Assembly: GCF_024586455.1 (NCBI RefSeq)
Contig: NC_065922.1
Location: forward strand, 29,508,089 to 29,572,088
Direction: 5' to 3'
Origin: Bactrocera neohumeralis
Taxonomy: Eukaryota; Arthropoda; Insecta; Diptera; Tephritidae
Length of the DNA: 64,000 bases
Under the pieces are notes generated by a model. The model was not told the origin of the DNA, did no database searches, and saw only the letters and a program-made list of their open reading frames with translations. Both the position numbers and the translations under genes were made by a program. Below are positions 48,171 through 60,935 of this stretch, piece by piece. Numbering within the stretch: the first letter of the stretch is position 1; the number at the start of each line of letters is the position of its first letter.

Positions 48171-48689
48171 ATGCTTCTTTAATTTAAGACTCTGTTATCG
48201 TCATTAGTAGAGACGGACGAAAGACTTGATGACTTCACGACCTTCAGTAAGTGCACCATACTTTAGCTATACTTGTGCTGGTGATAAAGTAGGAAAGTTC
48301 AAAAAAATATTTACAATATTCCTGTCATTCCTTTGAACACTTAAAATTTAATGAAAACTCAAAAGCTTCTTCCTTACAAGTCTATTTTATAAAAAAAATT
48401 CTCAGATCAATGTAATTTAAGTCTTCTCTCTGCTGCTTTCAAAGACAAAAGTTCTGCAGATATCGAATCATGTGGTAGTCAGATGATGATATAGACGGGA
48501 TTCAGTTTCCAGTTCTAGTCTTCTTGTCTTCGAGTGACACTGTTGCAAATGATTTCGAGGTTGGTATGACTTCCACTGACATCTGTGTCAAGTTTCACAT
48601 CAAAATAACCATTACGGTTTAGTATTCCCTTAATTTGCTGGAGTACATAAAATGCATTTAACAATTTTTACGATGAGTGAAATTATTCC
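48171..48689. other. spacer between two mariner fragments
   Basis: AT-rich; probably includes eroded mariner ends, but no terminal repeats could be recognised. Confidence 0.3.
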
Positions 48690-49440
48690 CCAAAAAGTTC
48701 TATTAAATCTTGTGTGCGGAATCATATTTGTTGTGCCGAAACGTTCAGATTGTTGGAGAAGGATCTTGGTGATAATTTTTGTCGCGAGGAAATGTGTTTT
48801 GATGGATACAAATTATTCAAAAAATGGTCGAGAAAGCGGCGAACCACTTCCATAAAGAAATTTGTGTTTCGGAACCGACGATTAACAGTCAGAGATCTTA
48901 CTGGCGTCTTTGGAATATCAAAAGGATCAGTGAAAACCATTTAGGCCTAAGAAAAGCAAAAGCACCATTGGCATCAAAATCACTAAATTTCTTCGAAAGA
49001 CAGGGTGGCGCTAACGTCTTTGAAACTATGATTACCGAACCCAAAATGTTCCAAAACGTATTACTGCTGGCGATGAGTCTTGGATAGGTGTTATATGTCG
49101 TTGGCGTGAAGCTTTCGTAAAAAGAGCGTGAAATTATAGGCAGACAACTCATGGTTTCTGATTCTTCCTGAGGTTTTAACCAAATTTTCAACGGGTATCC
49201 TGCCACAACCACCGCATTCATCTGAGGTAGCTTCACCTGACTTTTAGCTATTCAGCAAACCCAAACGACCGCCCGGGGTAACCTTTTTGAGTCAATTACA
49301 GACATTAAAAGTGAATCGTTGCGCGCATTGAAGGCTATTCCGAAAATTGATTTTAACAGCTGTTTCAAGGTTTGGGAAAAACGTTGGTACAAGTGTCTTT
49401 AGGGTTAAGATTTTGAAAAATAAATAAAGAATTTTATAGT
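48690..49440 (+). mobile_element. mariner transposase pseudogene, plus strand
   Basis: CAETFRLLEKDLGDNF and FRNRRLTVRDLTGVFGISKG show the paired HTH region; GLRKAKAPLASKSLNFFE follows. ITAGDESW at 49058-49081 carries the first Asp. The end reads DIKSESLRALKAIPKIDFNSC, FKVWEKRWYKCL, the typical C-terminus. The segment with the second and third Asp is missing or unrecognisable, and frames shift several times. Confidence 0.78.
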
Positions 49441-51299
49441 TATGAAAAAAGTCTCATTATTTTTTGCTCATAGTAGTACATATAAAAGCTGCCCTACATT
49501 TAGGCTAAGATTTATGCTAATTTTTTCCACATATGATTGCGAGTGTTCAAACATTGCTTGACATTTCTTCTTCTTTTCAATCTAAATGTGTACTTGCTAT
49601 CAGCACCACCGATAGCCCCACGGCATCAGGTGAAAAGTTACAGCATTTGACATGCGACATGCTGACAGAGGACACCGCCCCTGAGCTGTCAAGTTGTACT
49701 TGAGATTTGACTCCTATGCTTTTCACTCACATTTTATTTTATTTTCCCATGCAGCTTTAAGATATCTACTTGTAAATTTCGATAAAGTTCTTGGAACAAA
49801 CAACATTAAAATTCGCAAACAATATTTTCCCACAAATGTTGCGTATACGCCACGCCGCCAAGCACTTGCGATGATTGTCGAGTGCACATATGTAAGTAAA
49901 TATGTATTTAATATTATATGTATGTATATGTTGTGTATATGCTACTTAGCGGTATCTTCACAGCAGCTGTACATGTGTGTGTTGCCACCTGCTTGTAATG
50001 TGTTTAAAAGTTTTTTCATTAGCAACATTAATTTACAACCAACTGAGGCTGCCACCAACAGCGACAACACCGCCAAGGTTGCACACCGTGACTGGATGGT
50101 GAACATACAATATAAAAAAAACAAAAACAATGTATGGAAAAGGAATGAGAATTTTTAATGCATTTTGCTTCAACTGAAGCGAACATCACACGGCGCTGAG
50201 GGAGCTTTTAAATTTCTTTCACCCACACACGCACACATACATACATTGACGTGTTTTACAAGGAAAGATAACGGCACATGTGTAGCCAGTCAGCCGCATC
50301 ACATGTCTTTGATTAATTATTTGTGAGATACTGCTGCTTAACCGTTGATATCAACACTCATGCACACACATATACATACATATGTACTTGCAGAGGCACA
50401 CATGTGTAACCCCCAGCCCCTGCCACCACTGATGGTGCGCAAAGCTTATAATTTCACTGCTTACCTCATTTTCGTCTCATCTTCAATTACGCTGCTTGTC
50501 GCCACATGCGCCCGGCTCGCTCCACCAAACGTTGCTGGCAGCAGAAAGATGAAAATCTGTAAAAAAACAACAAAAACATCAGTAAAAAATCTTCAAAAAT
50601 TCCGCTGCGCCAAGTCATTGTGGTTGACATCTGCGCTTTTTATGCGCTTGATTATTTCAGACTTTAAATACATGTTATTATTGCTGTATGTCTCGCTCCT
50701 GCTTTCGCTGGTTTTCAGCGCCGTCATCTACTCCTTGAATTTGCTAAGCTAAAAATCAAGTTTTGCCACCGAAAAATGAGTCCACCGTCGCCTGGTGCTT
50801 GCTGGCTGAATCATTTCTTCACTCCAGTGTATATATATGTGTGTGTGTATGTGCTGGTGTATTTGTGTGGTTGCCCGAAATGACATTCGCAAATGCGGTA
50901 TAGAGGACACAGCTGCATAATTTTTCGCATTGTGTTTTCGCTAAAAAACTAAAAAAAAAATTGGAAGGCGCTAAACTTTTCAAGTGCCGTTGGTGAAGCG
51001 ACAATGAAATGGCAAAATTTAATATTTTCAATTTCAATGCACAAGTCTATCTTCTTAAAAGTTTGCTGAAAATTTCTTTAGCGCATTTCTTGTGTTTTTC
51101 TCCTTTTTCATTTGATTTTTATAATTCCATTATATTAAGCAGCTTCATAGTAGTATTCAAAAATTGGTCATTAATTCTAAGAAAATCTTCGTCAAGGTCA
51201 TGCATAGAAACTGGCCAGAATAATATTCAGTTACGTCATTTGAAAAATTCTAAAAAAAAAAATGAATTCAATTGAAAAGAACAGGTCAATAGACCCGAC
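49441..51299. other. single-copy-looking sequence with CA/CATA runs
   Basis: GC-richer than its surroundings at about 49560-50900. Frames of 135-155 codons (49694-50158, 50345-50752) lack domains and are interrupted by CATATG runs; I do not support them as genes. Possible regulatory or non-coding exon DNA. Confidence 0.3.
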
Positions 51300-52340
51300 A
51301 TGAGACATAGGAGGCGCTGCTAGCATGAAATCCATACGATTTTTAGTTAGCCCTAACCTCCAAAATATATATGCGAATTACTATATATCACTCTTTGAGT
51401 GAAGTAAAAAGGAATTTGGCGTGCTCTTTGAAGGGGAAAAATGCAGTTGAAGCAAAAGCTTGCTTTGATGATGGGTTTCCGGAAACAGTTTTAGGAAAAT
51501 TTACCGTCAAGTATTGGCATGCTAAGTTTAGATGTGATGAAATAGCACCGCAGGCGATGAACGCAGTGGACACCTAAAAGAGGTTGTTACCGACGAAAAC
51601 ATCTAAAAAGTTCACAAAATAATTTTGAATGATCCAAAAGTGAAATTTCTCGAGATAGCAGACACTCTAAAAATATCAACCAGATATATACATACATCAT
51701 ATCTATCACGAGTATTTGGCCATGAGAAAGCACTGTGGAAATTAAGTGCCACGTGAGCTAACTTTTGACCAAAAAAACAAAGTGCTGATGCAGTGTTTTG
51801 AGATGTTGAAACGAAAGAAACTCTAGTTTTTCGTCTATATGTGACAGAGGATGAAGTGGCGCAATAGTCGGCTAACAAGGCTATGGCGTTTGTATTTTGG
51901 GATGCGCATGATATAATTTTTAATGACTATCTTGAAAAAGGAAAGACCATCAACAGCGACTATAACATAGCGGATCTGAACCGTTCCAAGAACGACGTCG
52001 CCAAAACCAATTGCAATTGAATAAAGACAATGTACCGTGAGACAAGGCAGTAAAAATTACGACAAAAATCCTAGAATCGGACTTCGAATTGCTCTGCATC
52101 CTCCCTTTTTTCCAGATCTGACCGCTAGCGAATAAATCCTGTTCTCATATCTCAAAAAAATACTCGCTGGGAAGAAATTTTCAACGAATAAAGAGGTGAT
52201 CGCCTAAGCTAAAGCCAATTCTTTTTTAAACAAAGAATAAAACTGGTATCGAAAAGTTGTTGAAAAAAAAGTAAATTTGCCAAAAAAGTGTATTTTACTA
52301 TGATTGAGATGTTAGTCACAGTTATTTGTTTGAACAGAAA
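51300..52340 (+). mobile_element. mariner pseudogene (GKNAVEAKA type), copy 1
   Basis: GKNAVEAKACFDDGFPETV, LGKFTVKYWHAKF, NDPKVKFLEIADTLKIS, LYVTEDEVAQ (first Asp region), VFWDAHDIIFNDYLEKGKTI, NKDNVP (second Asp) and FFPDLTASE, where the third Asp is replaced by Glu. Many stops and shifts. Same lineage as 61720-62480, same orientation. Confidence 0.82.
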
Positions 52341-53099
52341 TTAAAATCAACTAATTATTCCTCATATTCTACCGAATGCTTATCTTTTATGATTTTTCTT
52401 CTTTGTCACTAAAACCATGAGTCGGTCTGGGCGGAAAACACAAAACTTCGCCAGTTGCCTTTATGCCGCGTCAGTTGTACCTACCTTATAGCTCTTGTCG
52501 TTTGATGACTACTTACAAATTCTAAATTCAACTAAATTTGCTCAAAAACGTCGATGGACCTCTGAACTTGGAAAAGTTGCCGCTGACACTTCATTCTAGA
52601 GATGACATTATCAAAAAAATACATTAGAAGAAAAGTGTCCAAATATCTCTGGAATATCAAAATGACTGGGAGGATTCCACTCTTACCAACGAAGAAGCAT
52701 CCTGCATTGGAAGACAATAGATGGAATTGTTGCTGGAATATGAACTAAATCGTCGATACCCATTTCCAGCTTTCCAAACAATCTTCTATCTCAGGTTTTT
52801 ACCACCTACCCGTGCGCAGTACTTGGAAAAATATATTACTGATCTTGAATAAGCACTTTCTTTATTCAAACTCGTCCTTTAAAAACATAAAAACATTGGT
52901 GGTGTTGAAGTGCATTGAAAAGCTTAACAGCCTTGAAAAATCGACTATTGCCAGCCTACATCACTGACCAAAATCATTTATAAGGCAATTTCTGGGCTAC
53001 CTATCTGTCTAGAGAAATTACTAAAAAAAGCGGATAGAACGATAGCCTTTCTTCTCAGTTGGTCGTTATTCCATTGAGAGAGAGCTGCATGAATAATTT
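52341..53099. other. no gene seen
   Basis: AT-rich; may contain upstream LINE sequence but nothing diagnostic was read. Confidence 0.3.
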
Positions 53100-53345
53100 G
53101 CAAGTTGAAATCTCGACTTGCTGAAAATGCCTGAACTTTACCATGCAAACCTGTTTTTAGTAGGATATAACCAGAAAATGTTCAAAAAGTTAATTATCTT
53201 CCTCAGAGACCAACTAAGGCAGCTTCTGGAGGTTTTACCTTGGTTCTGTTCGACAGAGTACTGTTGGTTTTGCGACATTGCTGTGGAGACACCAGATCAC
53301 ATACTTCTTGATTCGAAAACAATCGCAAAACAAAAAGAAGTCTGA
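53100..53345 (+). mobile_element. LINE ORF2 C-terminal knuckle fragment
   Basis: FCSTEYCWFCDIAVETPDHI followed by LLDSKTIAKQKEV matches the pattern C.FC....ETP.HILC.C..IA.RR at the C-terminus of RNase H-bearing LINEs. Confidence 0.6.
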
Positions 53346-56089
53346 CGATCGGAGCGAGAGAGTAATTACTAGCCGTAACTAAAGCTCATTAATTGAACTA
53401 GGTGAAATGAAATGATAATAGAAGAAAGGACCGCAGGATGCAGTGCACTCATCAGTACTAATCTGAGCTAATCCAAAAATATTTTTTTTTTATTCAAAGT
53501 GAAGTTTAGCGTTCTGATTATTCTCTCAATATTCGACAGAATCCACTTTTTTTCAACGTATATTAGGGAAGTGCAGTTTAAGTGAAGAATTTTTAGACGC
53601 TGCCGGCTTTTTCTGATTTCGCAGCTTAACACTAATACCCATAGGATAAGGCAAAACCTACGGGTGTACTTTGGGTGTAATTTGACAATATCTTAAGGGA
53701 AAGAATATACACTAGAAATGATATAAGAAAGGTTGTCGCCAGAATTAGAACCAAAAAATATTCTTTTGCGTTGTGCGTTCGGTGAATGAGCAATCATTTT
53801 CCGATATGATTTACACACAGAACTCGGTACTTATGTTTTAAACTAATCATAGACCTTAAAAGGAACTGTGACGTTTTGGTATCAAAGGTAAATAATCCTT
53901 GAGAGCCCAAAGCCCCAGGAAGGTGGTGCCAACCTACGAATAGAACATTAAAATAACACTTTATGGACGAACTTTTCGCAACCGAATCATATTAATACTT
54001 CGCTAGATAACTATTTTTAAGAGCTCTGCAACTCAATGATTTGCTTTTAACTGATATAATAAATACTACTGCATTTGAAAGCCAACATACCGACCGTTTG
54101 TGGCAAGTTAAGGCCAACAAGTTTTGCTAAATGCGGAATAATTGCTTCTATACTTTCGAATCTTAGTATGTATTCCTTGAATGAACTTTTGATGAGCAAC
54201 AATTCCAATAATATTTTACATAGCAAATATCAGTTGTTGGTGACAATTTGTGGCGACTTGTGACAATTTAGCAAAATTTTAGTTATTTAAGATCTTCAAT
54301 ATCAATCTCAATATATTTAACTAGTAATATTTGGCAGTAATTGAAATTATCGTTTATTAATTTCATGCCAGGATATAAAACATAATTTCTTGCCTTACTA
54401 TTGAAACTATTGTAGTTTCTTATACTGGAGTTTCCTTTCTGTTCTCTAAATAACAAAAAATAATAAACCAATTTCGACATAAAATTCCTCAAGATATTTT
54501 TTTGTTCATGAATCAATCATATGATTAGCCAGTTATAACATGACTATAGTAACCATATTCTAAAGCAAAATATAGTAATTGTTTTGAAGTGTTTAGAATA
54601 TAAAGTAAATATCTATAGTCAAATAATTTGAAATCCATTTTAAAATATATACAATTTTTAAACCAAAAGCAGAAGAGCTTTCCACTGAAATAAATAAATA
54701 AATATGCCGTATATACATGAAAAATGTAAGAGCAGTACTAGTTGTTAGCACTTATCAACACTCAGTATTGGCAGACATGGCGTATGAGTGATATTTTTAT
54801 TAGCGAGAGCAATGACTGATTTGAACCAGCAAATTGCCACTTAAAGCAAACAACGCCATTTGTGGCCAAAGTTAAGAGTGGCCAAAATTCGCGCACGTTA
54901 AAGTTGCATTGAAACTTTACAGTCGCTTGTGATGAAAGCTAATAAAACCGTATATGTGTGTGTGTGAAGTAAATAAAAATGGTGAAAAAACAACAGGAAA
55001 CTAGCAAATCATGCACAAAAGTGCTTTTCAGCAAACGCTTAACAGCCAGCTATTCATTATGATTGCTCTTGGGTGGCAATTGTGTTGAAAATCAAAATGA
55101 AAATGAACATGCAGCAACACACAACTGTGCGGCCGAGGGCTGTTGGCTGCCACGCTTCGGTAACAAATCAATTTTCCACACTGTTTCACATATACAAACA
55201 ATCAGCAGCGAAGAAAGCTGACTTCGAAAAGTGATTTTTATGCCAACACTTGTGTCTTTTCGCGCTGAATGTTATTTATATATATGAGTATATATATTTA
55301 TTGTATATTTATATGCATATATATAGCAGAGTTGTGTGCTGGAAAGCCCAAAGGATAAAGCTCATTAAATATGGTCTTGGTTGTCGTACATTCAACGAAT
55401 GCTTTGTCGCATTGTCTGCTCATTTCCAATAGCGCGCAAGCAGGAGACGATTTTTCAAAATTATGACACAACATGAAATTTATTGTTGACTTATATGTAG
55501 ACGTTTACATGTACATATATGTTACGGGGTATGTTATACTTATATTACAAAGTTGTGTCAATTTGCTTTTATCCTTTCCTTTTATTGAAAGTCCGCAAGG
55601 CAGTAAAATTTCTATCCGCCAGCGAATTTTTCTGGTTTAGAACCAAAAAGTATGTAGTCAATTACTCAACTTTCGATATATTTTGGAGGAAGCTATGTTT
55701 TGTCAGCGATAGAAATTGTGTCAAAAAAAAATAATTTCAGTTTCATGAAACGACGCTATATGACCAAACACTTGCTCTTTGGTTGATTTTTGTATCAAAA
55801 CTATCATCGGTAATAATTTTTTCAAACAAAATGGAAGAATCGTTGAGTATAAGACCGATATGCCTGCACGAAAATGCTTGAACAAGGTATTAATGGGTTA
55901 GTTCCGGTAGAAAAATAGCTTTATGCTTTAATAAGGGGTCATTCACTGACCGCCCAGATCACCAGATTTCACTCCAATGACTAATACGTGTGTGGTTTTT
56001 CGAAAATAAACGAAAATATCGAGCTCTAATTAGAAATCTGGCGAACGGAAATTAAGTATTCGTCCTGAAATCATCGTTATACCACACGA
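53346..56089. other. no gene supported; single-copy-looking part at 54700-55500
   Basis: The part at about 54700-55450 is GC-richer and non-repetitive (CATTTGTGGCCAAAGTTAAGAGTGGCC and GTGCGGCCGAGGGCTGTTGG segments). The rest is AT-rich and unassigned. Confidence 0.3.
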
Positions 56090-58060
56090 GATGTTGAAAA
56101 AACTAGTCGAATATGAAGCAAAAAGCGCTAAAAGCGAGCGTACGATTCATATTTTAGTCAAAAAGTATTCAAAATAAATTGTACTTATACGACATAAACA
56201 TTTCGAAGATAGCGACGTTCTAAAACTAATGTAAAACGAATAGACAAGTGAAACCATATTCCAATGAGGTTCGAAACAGTAACCGAAATTTAACCAAAAG
56301 ATGTTAAGGCGACCAAAAATTTATATTTTAATCTAAAAAAATTTTCGAAATAAACTAAAGAGGACTACAAAAATACACTCCAAAGAAATAAATGTTCGAA
56401 ACAGTAATCGAAAACGTGCCGAAAAGAGGTAAAATGACCAAAAGATTAACATTTTATATAAAGATAACAAAAAAAGATTTTTCTTAAAATATAAAGAATA
56501 CTTCGAAGAGTGAGATGTTCGAAAAATAAACGAAACTAAATCGACAAGTGTTAAAAGCGACCACACGATCGATATTTCATTAAAAAAATATATGAAAAAA
56601 TTATGAGAGTTAAAAAATGTTCGAAAGGGGTACATGTTTGAGAAGTAATCAAAAACTAGTCGAAAAGAGGTTAAAACGAGCAAAAGATTAATATTTTATT
56701 CAAAATGTTTATGAAAAATGTTCGAAAAAACAGTCGAAAATAAGCCGAAGAAACATAAAACGACCAAAAGATTGATATTTTAGGTAAAACTTATTAAAAT
56801 AAATGTTTCTTAAAATGCAAAAAATGTTTTTCGAAAAAAGAGATGTTCGAAAAAATAACCAAATATTAATCGAAAAGTGCTAAAAACGACCACAAGATTG
56901 ATTCTTCATTAAAAAAATACACTATTTTATTCAACAAAAATCCAATATAATACAAATTATTAAGGACAAAAAAAATTTTAAAACAAGAAAAACCGTTAAC
57001 TTCGGCTGCACCGAAGCTTATATACCCTCACAGATGTATTTCTCTTATCCGATCCGATCTGAACAATCTTTTCAGAGATTATATTATTACCTTAAGCAAT
57101 AATCCATGTCAAATTTCGTGAAGATAGTTTTCCATACAAGAATCCGATCGTTCAGTTTGTATGGCAGCTATATATTATAGTGGTCCAATATCGGCGGTTC
57201 CGGCAAATGAGCAGCTTGCAGAAAATGATGTTAGCAAAATTTCAAGACGATATCTTAAAAACTGAGGGACTAGTTCGTATATACACAGACGGATGGACGA
57301 GCAGACAGACGGACAGACAGACAGACGGACATGTCTGAATCGACTCAGCTTAACATACTGAACATTATATATATACTTTATAGGGACTCCGACGCTTCCT
57401 TCTGGGCATTACAAACTTCGTGGCAAACTGAATATACCCTGTTCAGGGTATAAAGAGATAGATGTTCGAAAAGCTTATCGAAAACGCCCCAAGGACTGGA
57501 AAAACGACTAAAGCACTGATAATTTATATAAAAATAATCGAAATAGATTATTCCTAATAAATAAAATATAATTCTGGGAGAAAAGTGCTAAAAAAAAGCC
57601 GAAAATAAATCGAAAAGTGCTAAAACGATTGATATTTCATTAAAAAATATAAGTAAAAAATTAAAAAAAATCCAAAAAGATACCTGTCCGAGAAAATAAT
57701 CGATAACTGACCGAAAAAAGGTTAAGGCGACAAAAAGATTAATATTTTATATAAAAGTTATTAAAATCAATATTTCGAAGGGGAATGACAGAGCACACAA
57801 TTAATATTTTATTGAAAAGACTATCCAGAATAAATTATTAAGCTTAAAAAAAATTCGAAAGATACAGATTATCGAAAAGCTTATCGAAAATGAGCAGAAG
57901 AGAGCTCAAGGCAACCATACGAATAATATCTATTAAACAAAAGGTTTCAACAAATCATAAAGTAGGGAAAAAATATTGTTAAAAAGATGAAGTTTCGAAA
58001 AACAACGAAAAACTGAAATTAACCAAAAAGACAAGTGGTCGACTTTAATTTATAATTTTT
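56090..58060. repeat. ~120-bp satellite array interrupted by a short element
   Basis: Monomers opening ATGTTCGAAA(A/C)..TAATCGAAAA and carrying GACCAAAAGATTGATATTTTATT recur at about 56272, 56391, 56515, 56634, 56730 and 56842. After the insertion at 56980-57452 they resume at about 57455 and continue in degraded form to about 58050. Spacing is 96-124 bp. AT-rich and non-coding. Confidence 0.8.
56980..57452 (-). mobile_element. short non-autonomous element, family 1, full-length copy inside the satellite
   Basis: AAAACAAGAAAAACCGTTAA, hairpin CTTCGG-CTGCA-CCGAAG, TA(G)TGGTCC blocks, a GGAC/GACA microsatellite at about 57285-57332, AAACTTCGTGGCAAACTGAA and the 20-bp palindrome TATACCCTGTTCAGGGTATA at 57433-57452. 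Reverse complement of 7462-7985. Confidence 0.85.
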
Positions 58061-59904
58061 TTCGAACATTCAGCTTTTTAAAAATATTACTTTTTTTAAG
58101 TATTCGAATTAAATTATAAACGGTGATATAAAAAAATTTAAGCTTCTTTCAAAATCTTTTACTTTTCAACATAAAAACCCGCACACCCTGTATATGCATA
58201 AAATATTTTCTCTTCGCTTGTCTCTTATCCTTCTTATCCAGTTATTTGTACATCGGAAAATTTACAGAACTTCAATAGTAATGCTGTGTGTTGCAACAAT
58301 TGTGGCTGTTGATTAGTTTCACTAATGCGCCACACTAACACACACACATACATACATACAAGAACACATAGTGTAAGAAATTTATGCGGGTGAGGGACTG
58401 CATAGTATTTTCTGTAAACTTATAAATAAAGAAAGAATGTAGCAACTAAAATTCAGCAGCAACAATAAGAAAATCATGCGTCGACAAGCACTGAAAAGGA
58501 GAAGCAATCGAAATCATAATTTTTCACACACACACACATACATACATATAAACATATACAATGTGTAATTTTTTCCTGCTTTTTATTTCATGCGTAAATT
58601 GCCATTTCTTTCACACACCCACACTCTCGTCGACGCTTACATATATGTGTCTTTCAGATTTATTCTTGTATATTATTATCTATCCACGTATGTGTGTGTG
58701 TGGTCACACACAAACTCCACGCGTTTTAAGTCGTTTCCTTACACTTCAGCAGCTCACCTTTCCCGCCCACTTTCTTCATGCTTGTTCCCTTCTCTGCTCG
58801 CCCTCTCCACATGCCTTACTCTCAACAATTTGGGTGAAAATGAAAATTGCTTATTTCCTCTTGAATGTGCAGTTAAGTGAAGCGTTAAAAATGGAATTTC
58901 ATTTCATTCCCATTTTACCGCACTTTAAAGTTTTCCCTCACACACACACACACATGCGCGCACTCATTCACACTCACACATACGCACGTGCGTTCTGGCG
59001 TACAAATTTGTATGTGGAATGCATAATCGCTTACATTAGCAAGTCAGCAAAACGTGTTTGATGAAAAAAACTCTTTCAGCGAACTTTAATTTGTGTGAGA
59101 GAGACGAGCGTGCGCTTGGCTTTTATTATACTTTCGGAAACTTTGTGGAAAAGTTGAAATTATATGAAATTTAAAGTGCTTAAGAGGGATATGATTAGCA
59201 ATAATATGATGGTATCGGAAATTAAAGCTGGTTGGTTAATGGATCCGAGTAGTTTAAAACGTCATATTTTTACATGAAGTGTAACTGTTTCCTTGAATTC
59301 ATTCATCCACTTGTGAATGTCCAAAAGTCGTTTTTTTTGCATGTACATATATCAAATAAACATATATATGAAGATACATATTTATTAGCGTATTTTTAAG
59401 AGGCTTTGAACTTAGAATTCTCTGACCAATCAGCTTCGAATGTTTCTTATAGAGTCAATGAGCAAATTTTCTCTGAAACAGACTTGACGGATCGAAATGT
59501 AGTTTTCACGAGACCTTCTTAGATCGAAGGAATAAGAGATAAAAAATTTTCACAAACAACAACTTTTTTCTTTGGTTTTCCAAATCAAATCCTTTCGTCT
59601 ATAATGAAATTTTATTTGGTTGTTTAATTTCAAATAATTTAAACGGAAATTCTCTCTCACCACAGACACCTTCTTTCAAAGAGGTTTAAAGTGGGGTTTG
59701 CCCTAATTATTGATTTAAAGGACTGCTAAAAGTCTACAGTCATGTCATGTGAGTTTTTTGATAATAATTTGTTTTAAAATTTTCCTAACGAAAATAATAA
59801 CCGGTCTGGCTATGTTTGCAGTTGCTTCATCTTGCTGGAATTAAACGCTATTGAAAGGGATACGCCTGCGACGCAGTTCAGGGTAAAAAACTCGTTCAAC
59901 ATTT
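58061..59904. other. single-copy-looking sequence with CA runs; no gene supported
   Basis: About 58200-59150 carries CA/CATA runs and GC-richer sequence. A 166-codon frame at 58561-59061 runs through the CA repeats (His/Thr strings), has no domain, and is not accepted. 59150-59900 is plain AT-rich sequence. Confidence 0.3.
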
Positions 59905-60440
59905 TCTATTAACGCTGCCTATTGACAGTTATTGTTAAACAGTTTTCTTCAAAAAAGTATGGACCAACTATGCACATTGGTGAAACTGCGCACCACATAG
60001 TGCCTTGTTCTGGGTGAAGTTCCGTCTCGTGGATTATTTCTGGATTAGATTCACTCCATATACGGAAATTTAGCTTGTTTACATTTCCGTTTAGATCAAA
60101 ATGGGCCTCATCAAACATCAACAAGCAATTTATAAAGTTGCTGTCTTCTTCGGCCACTTCAATCCTTTCTTGGCAAAATTCCGGGCGAATAGGCAAATCT
60201 ATAGGGTTTAATCGACTTGTTATTTGAACTTTGTATTGAAACAGGTTTAAGTCATAATGAATTATCCGTTTTAATGAACATCTGCCAACTCCAAGTTGCG
60301 CCGTTAAGTTGTGAGTCGAAACTCTTGGATTTGCCTGAGTTGACCATGCAGCAGCCACGATTGTTCTTTAAACAAAAACATATAGATCTCGACGGTACGG
60401 TATTTTTGCAAAATCCGCAGATTCGGAAATATGTTTAGCA
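59905..60440 (-). mobile_element. Tc1/mariner-superfamily DDE transposase fragment, copy 2
   Basis: Open 149-codon minus-strand frame at 60358-59909: HTH part TQANPRVSTHNLTAQLGVGR, RIIHYDLNLFQYKVQ, then CLLMFDEAHFDLNGNVNKL with the first catalytic Asp, FRIWSESNPEIIHETELHPE, GTMWCAVSPMCIVGPYFFEE and CLTITVN. The second and third catalytic regions are absent. Unusually intact frame for this window. Confidence 0.82.
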
Positions 60441-60639
60441 ACATCAATTGCCCATCTTACCCAGGAGAGTGCCGCTAAATTCCAATCTGAACTCCTTTTG
60501 AATGGAAATGGCGTAGTGCAAAGCATAATAGCGCTGCCTAACCAAACCCACTATTACTCACACATAAAAGAGTTATTACGGCTTGTCTTTGTAGCACGAT
60601 AAAATGTGAGTTGGAAAAAGGCGAATACTGACACAATTA

Positions 60640-60935
60640 TGGGTGTCAAAATAGTAAAATTCCTGTGGATTTCGAATCAATTCCTGACTATCTACATCCT
60701 TGTGTCCTCGAACTAAATACTGAATATCTTCGCTATGTTCTCATACCTGCAAGGTTAGTATTGTTGTCAGGAAGATTGTGGAATAGGGGGACTATGAGCT
60801 TTAGTATGGATGAGTCAAAGGTCAGAGGAAAATTGTTGTCATATTATTTTATCGCGTACTCTCATTTAAGTGCAGCATTAGGATTACAGACCACTGTACC
60901 ATATAACAGCAAAGTTGACTGCGATTAAAGTAAGC
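60640..60935 (+). mobile_element. LINE ORF2 fragment, start of RNase H domain
   Basis: PDYLHPCVLELNTEYLRY, then LWNRGTMSFSMDESKVRGK corresponds to the W....I...TDGSK. motif that opens the RNase H domain of I/LOA-type LINEs; the first Asp is kept, but TDG has become MDE. The sequence after it decays. It precedes the part preserved at 22080-22480. Confidence 0.6.

Noticed and set aside
49694..50752. Two frames of 154 and 135 codons with hydrophobic stretches
   Set aside because: Composition follows CATATG and CA runs; no signal peptide plus domain combination and no splice support.
58561..59061. 166-codon frame with many His and Thr residues
   Set aside because: The residues come from CA/CACA microsatellites; no domain.
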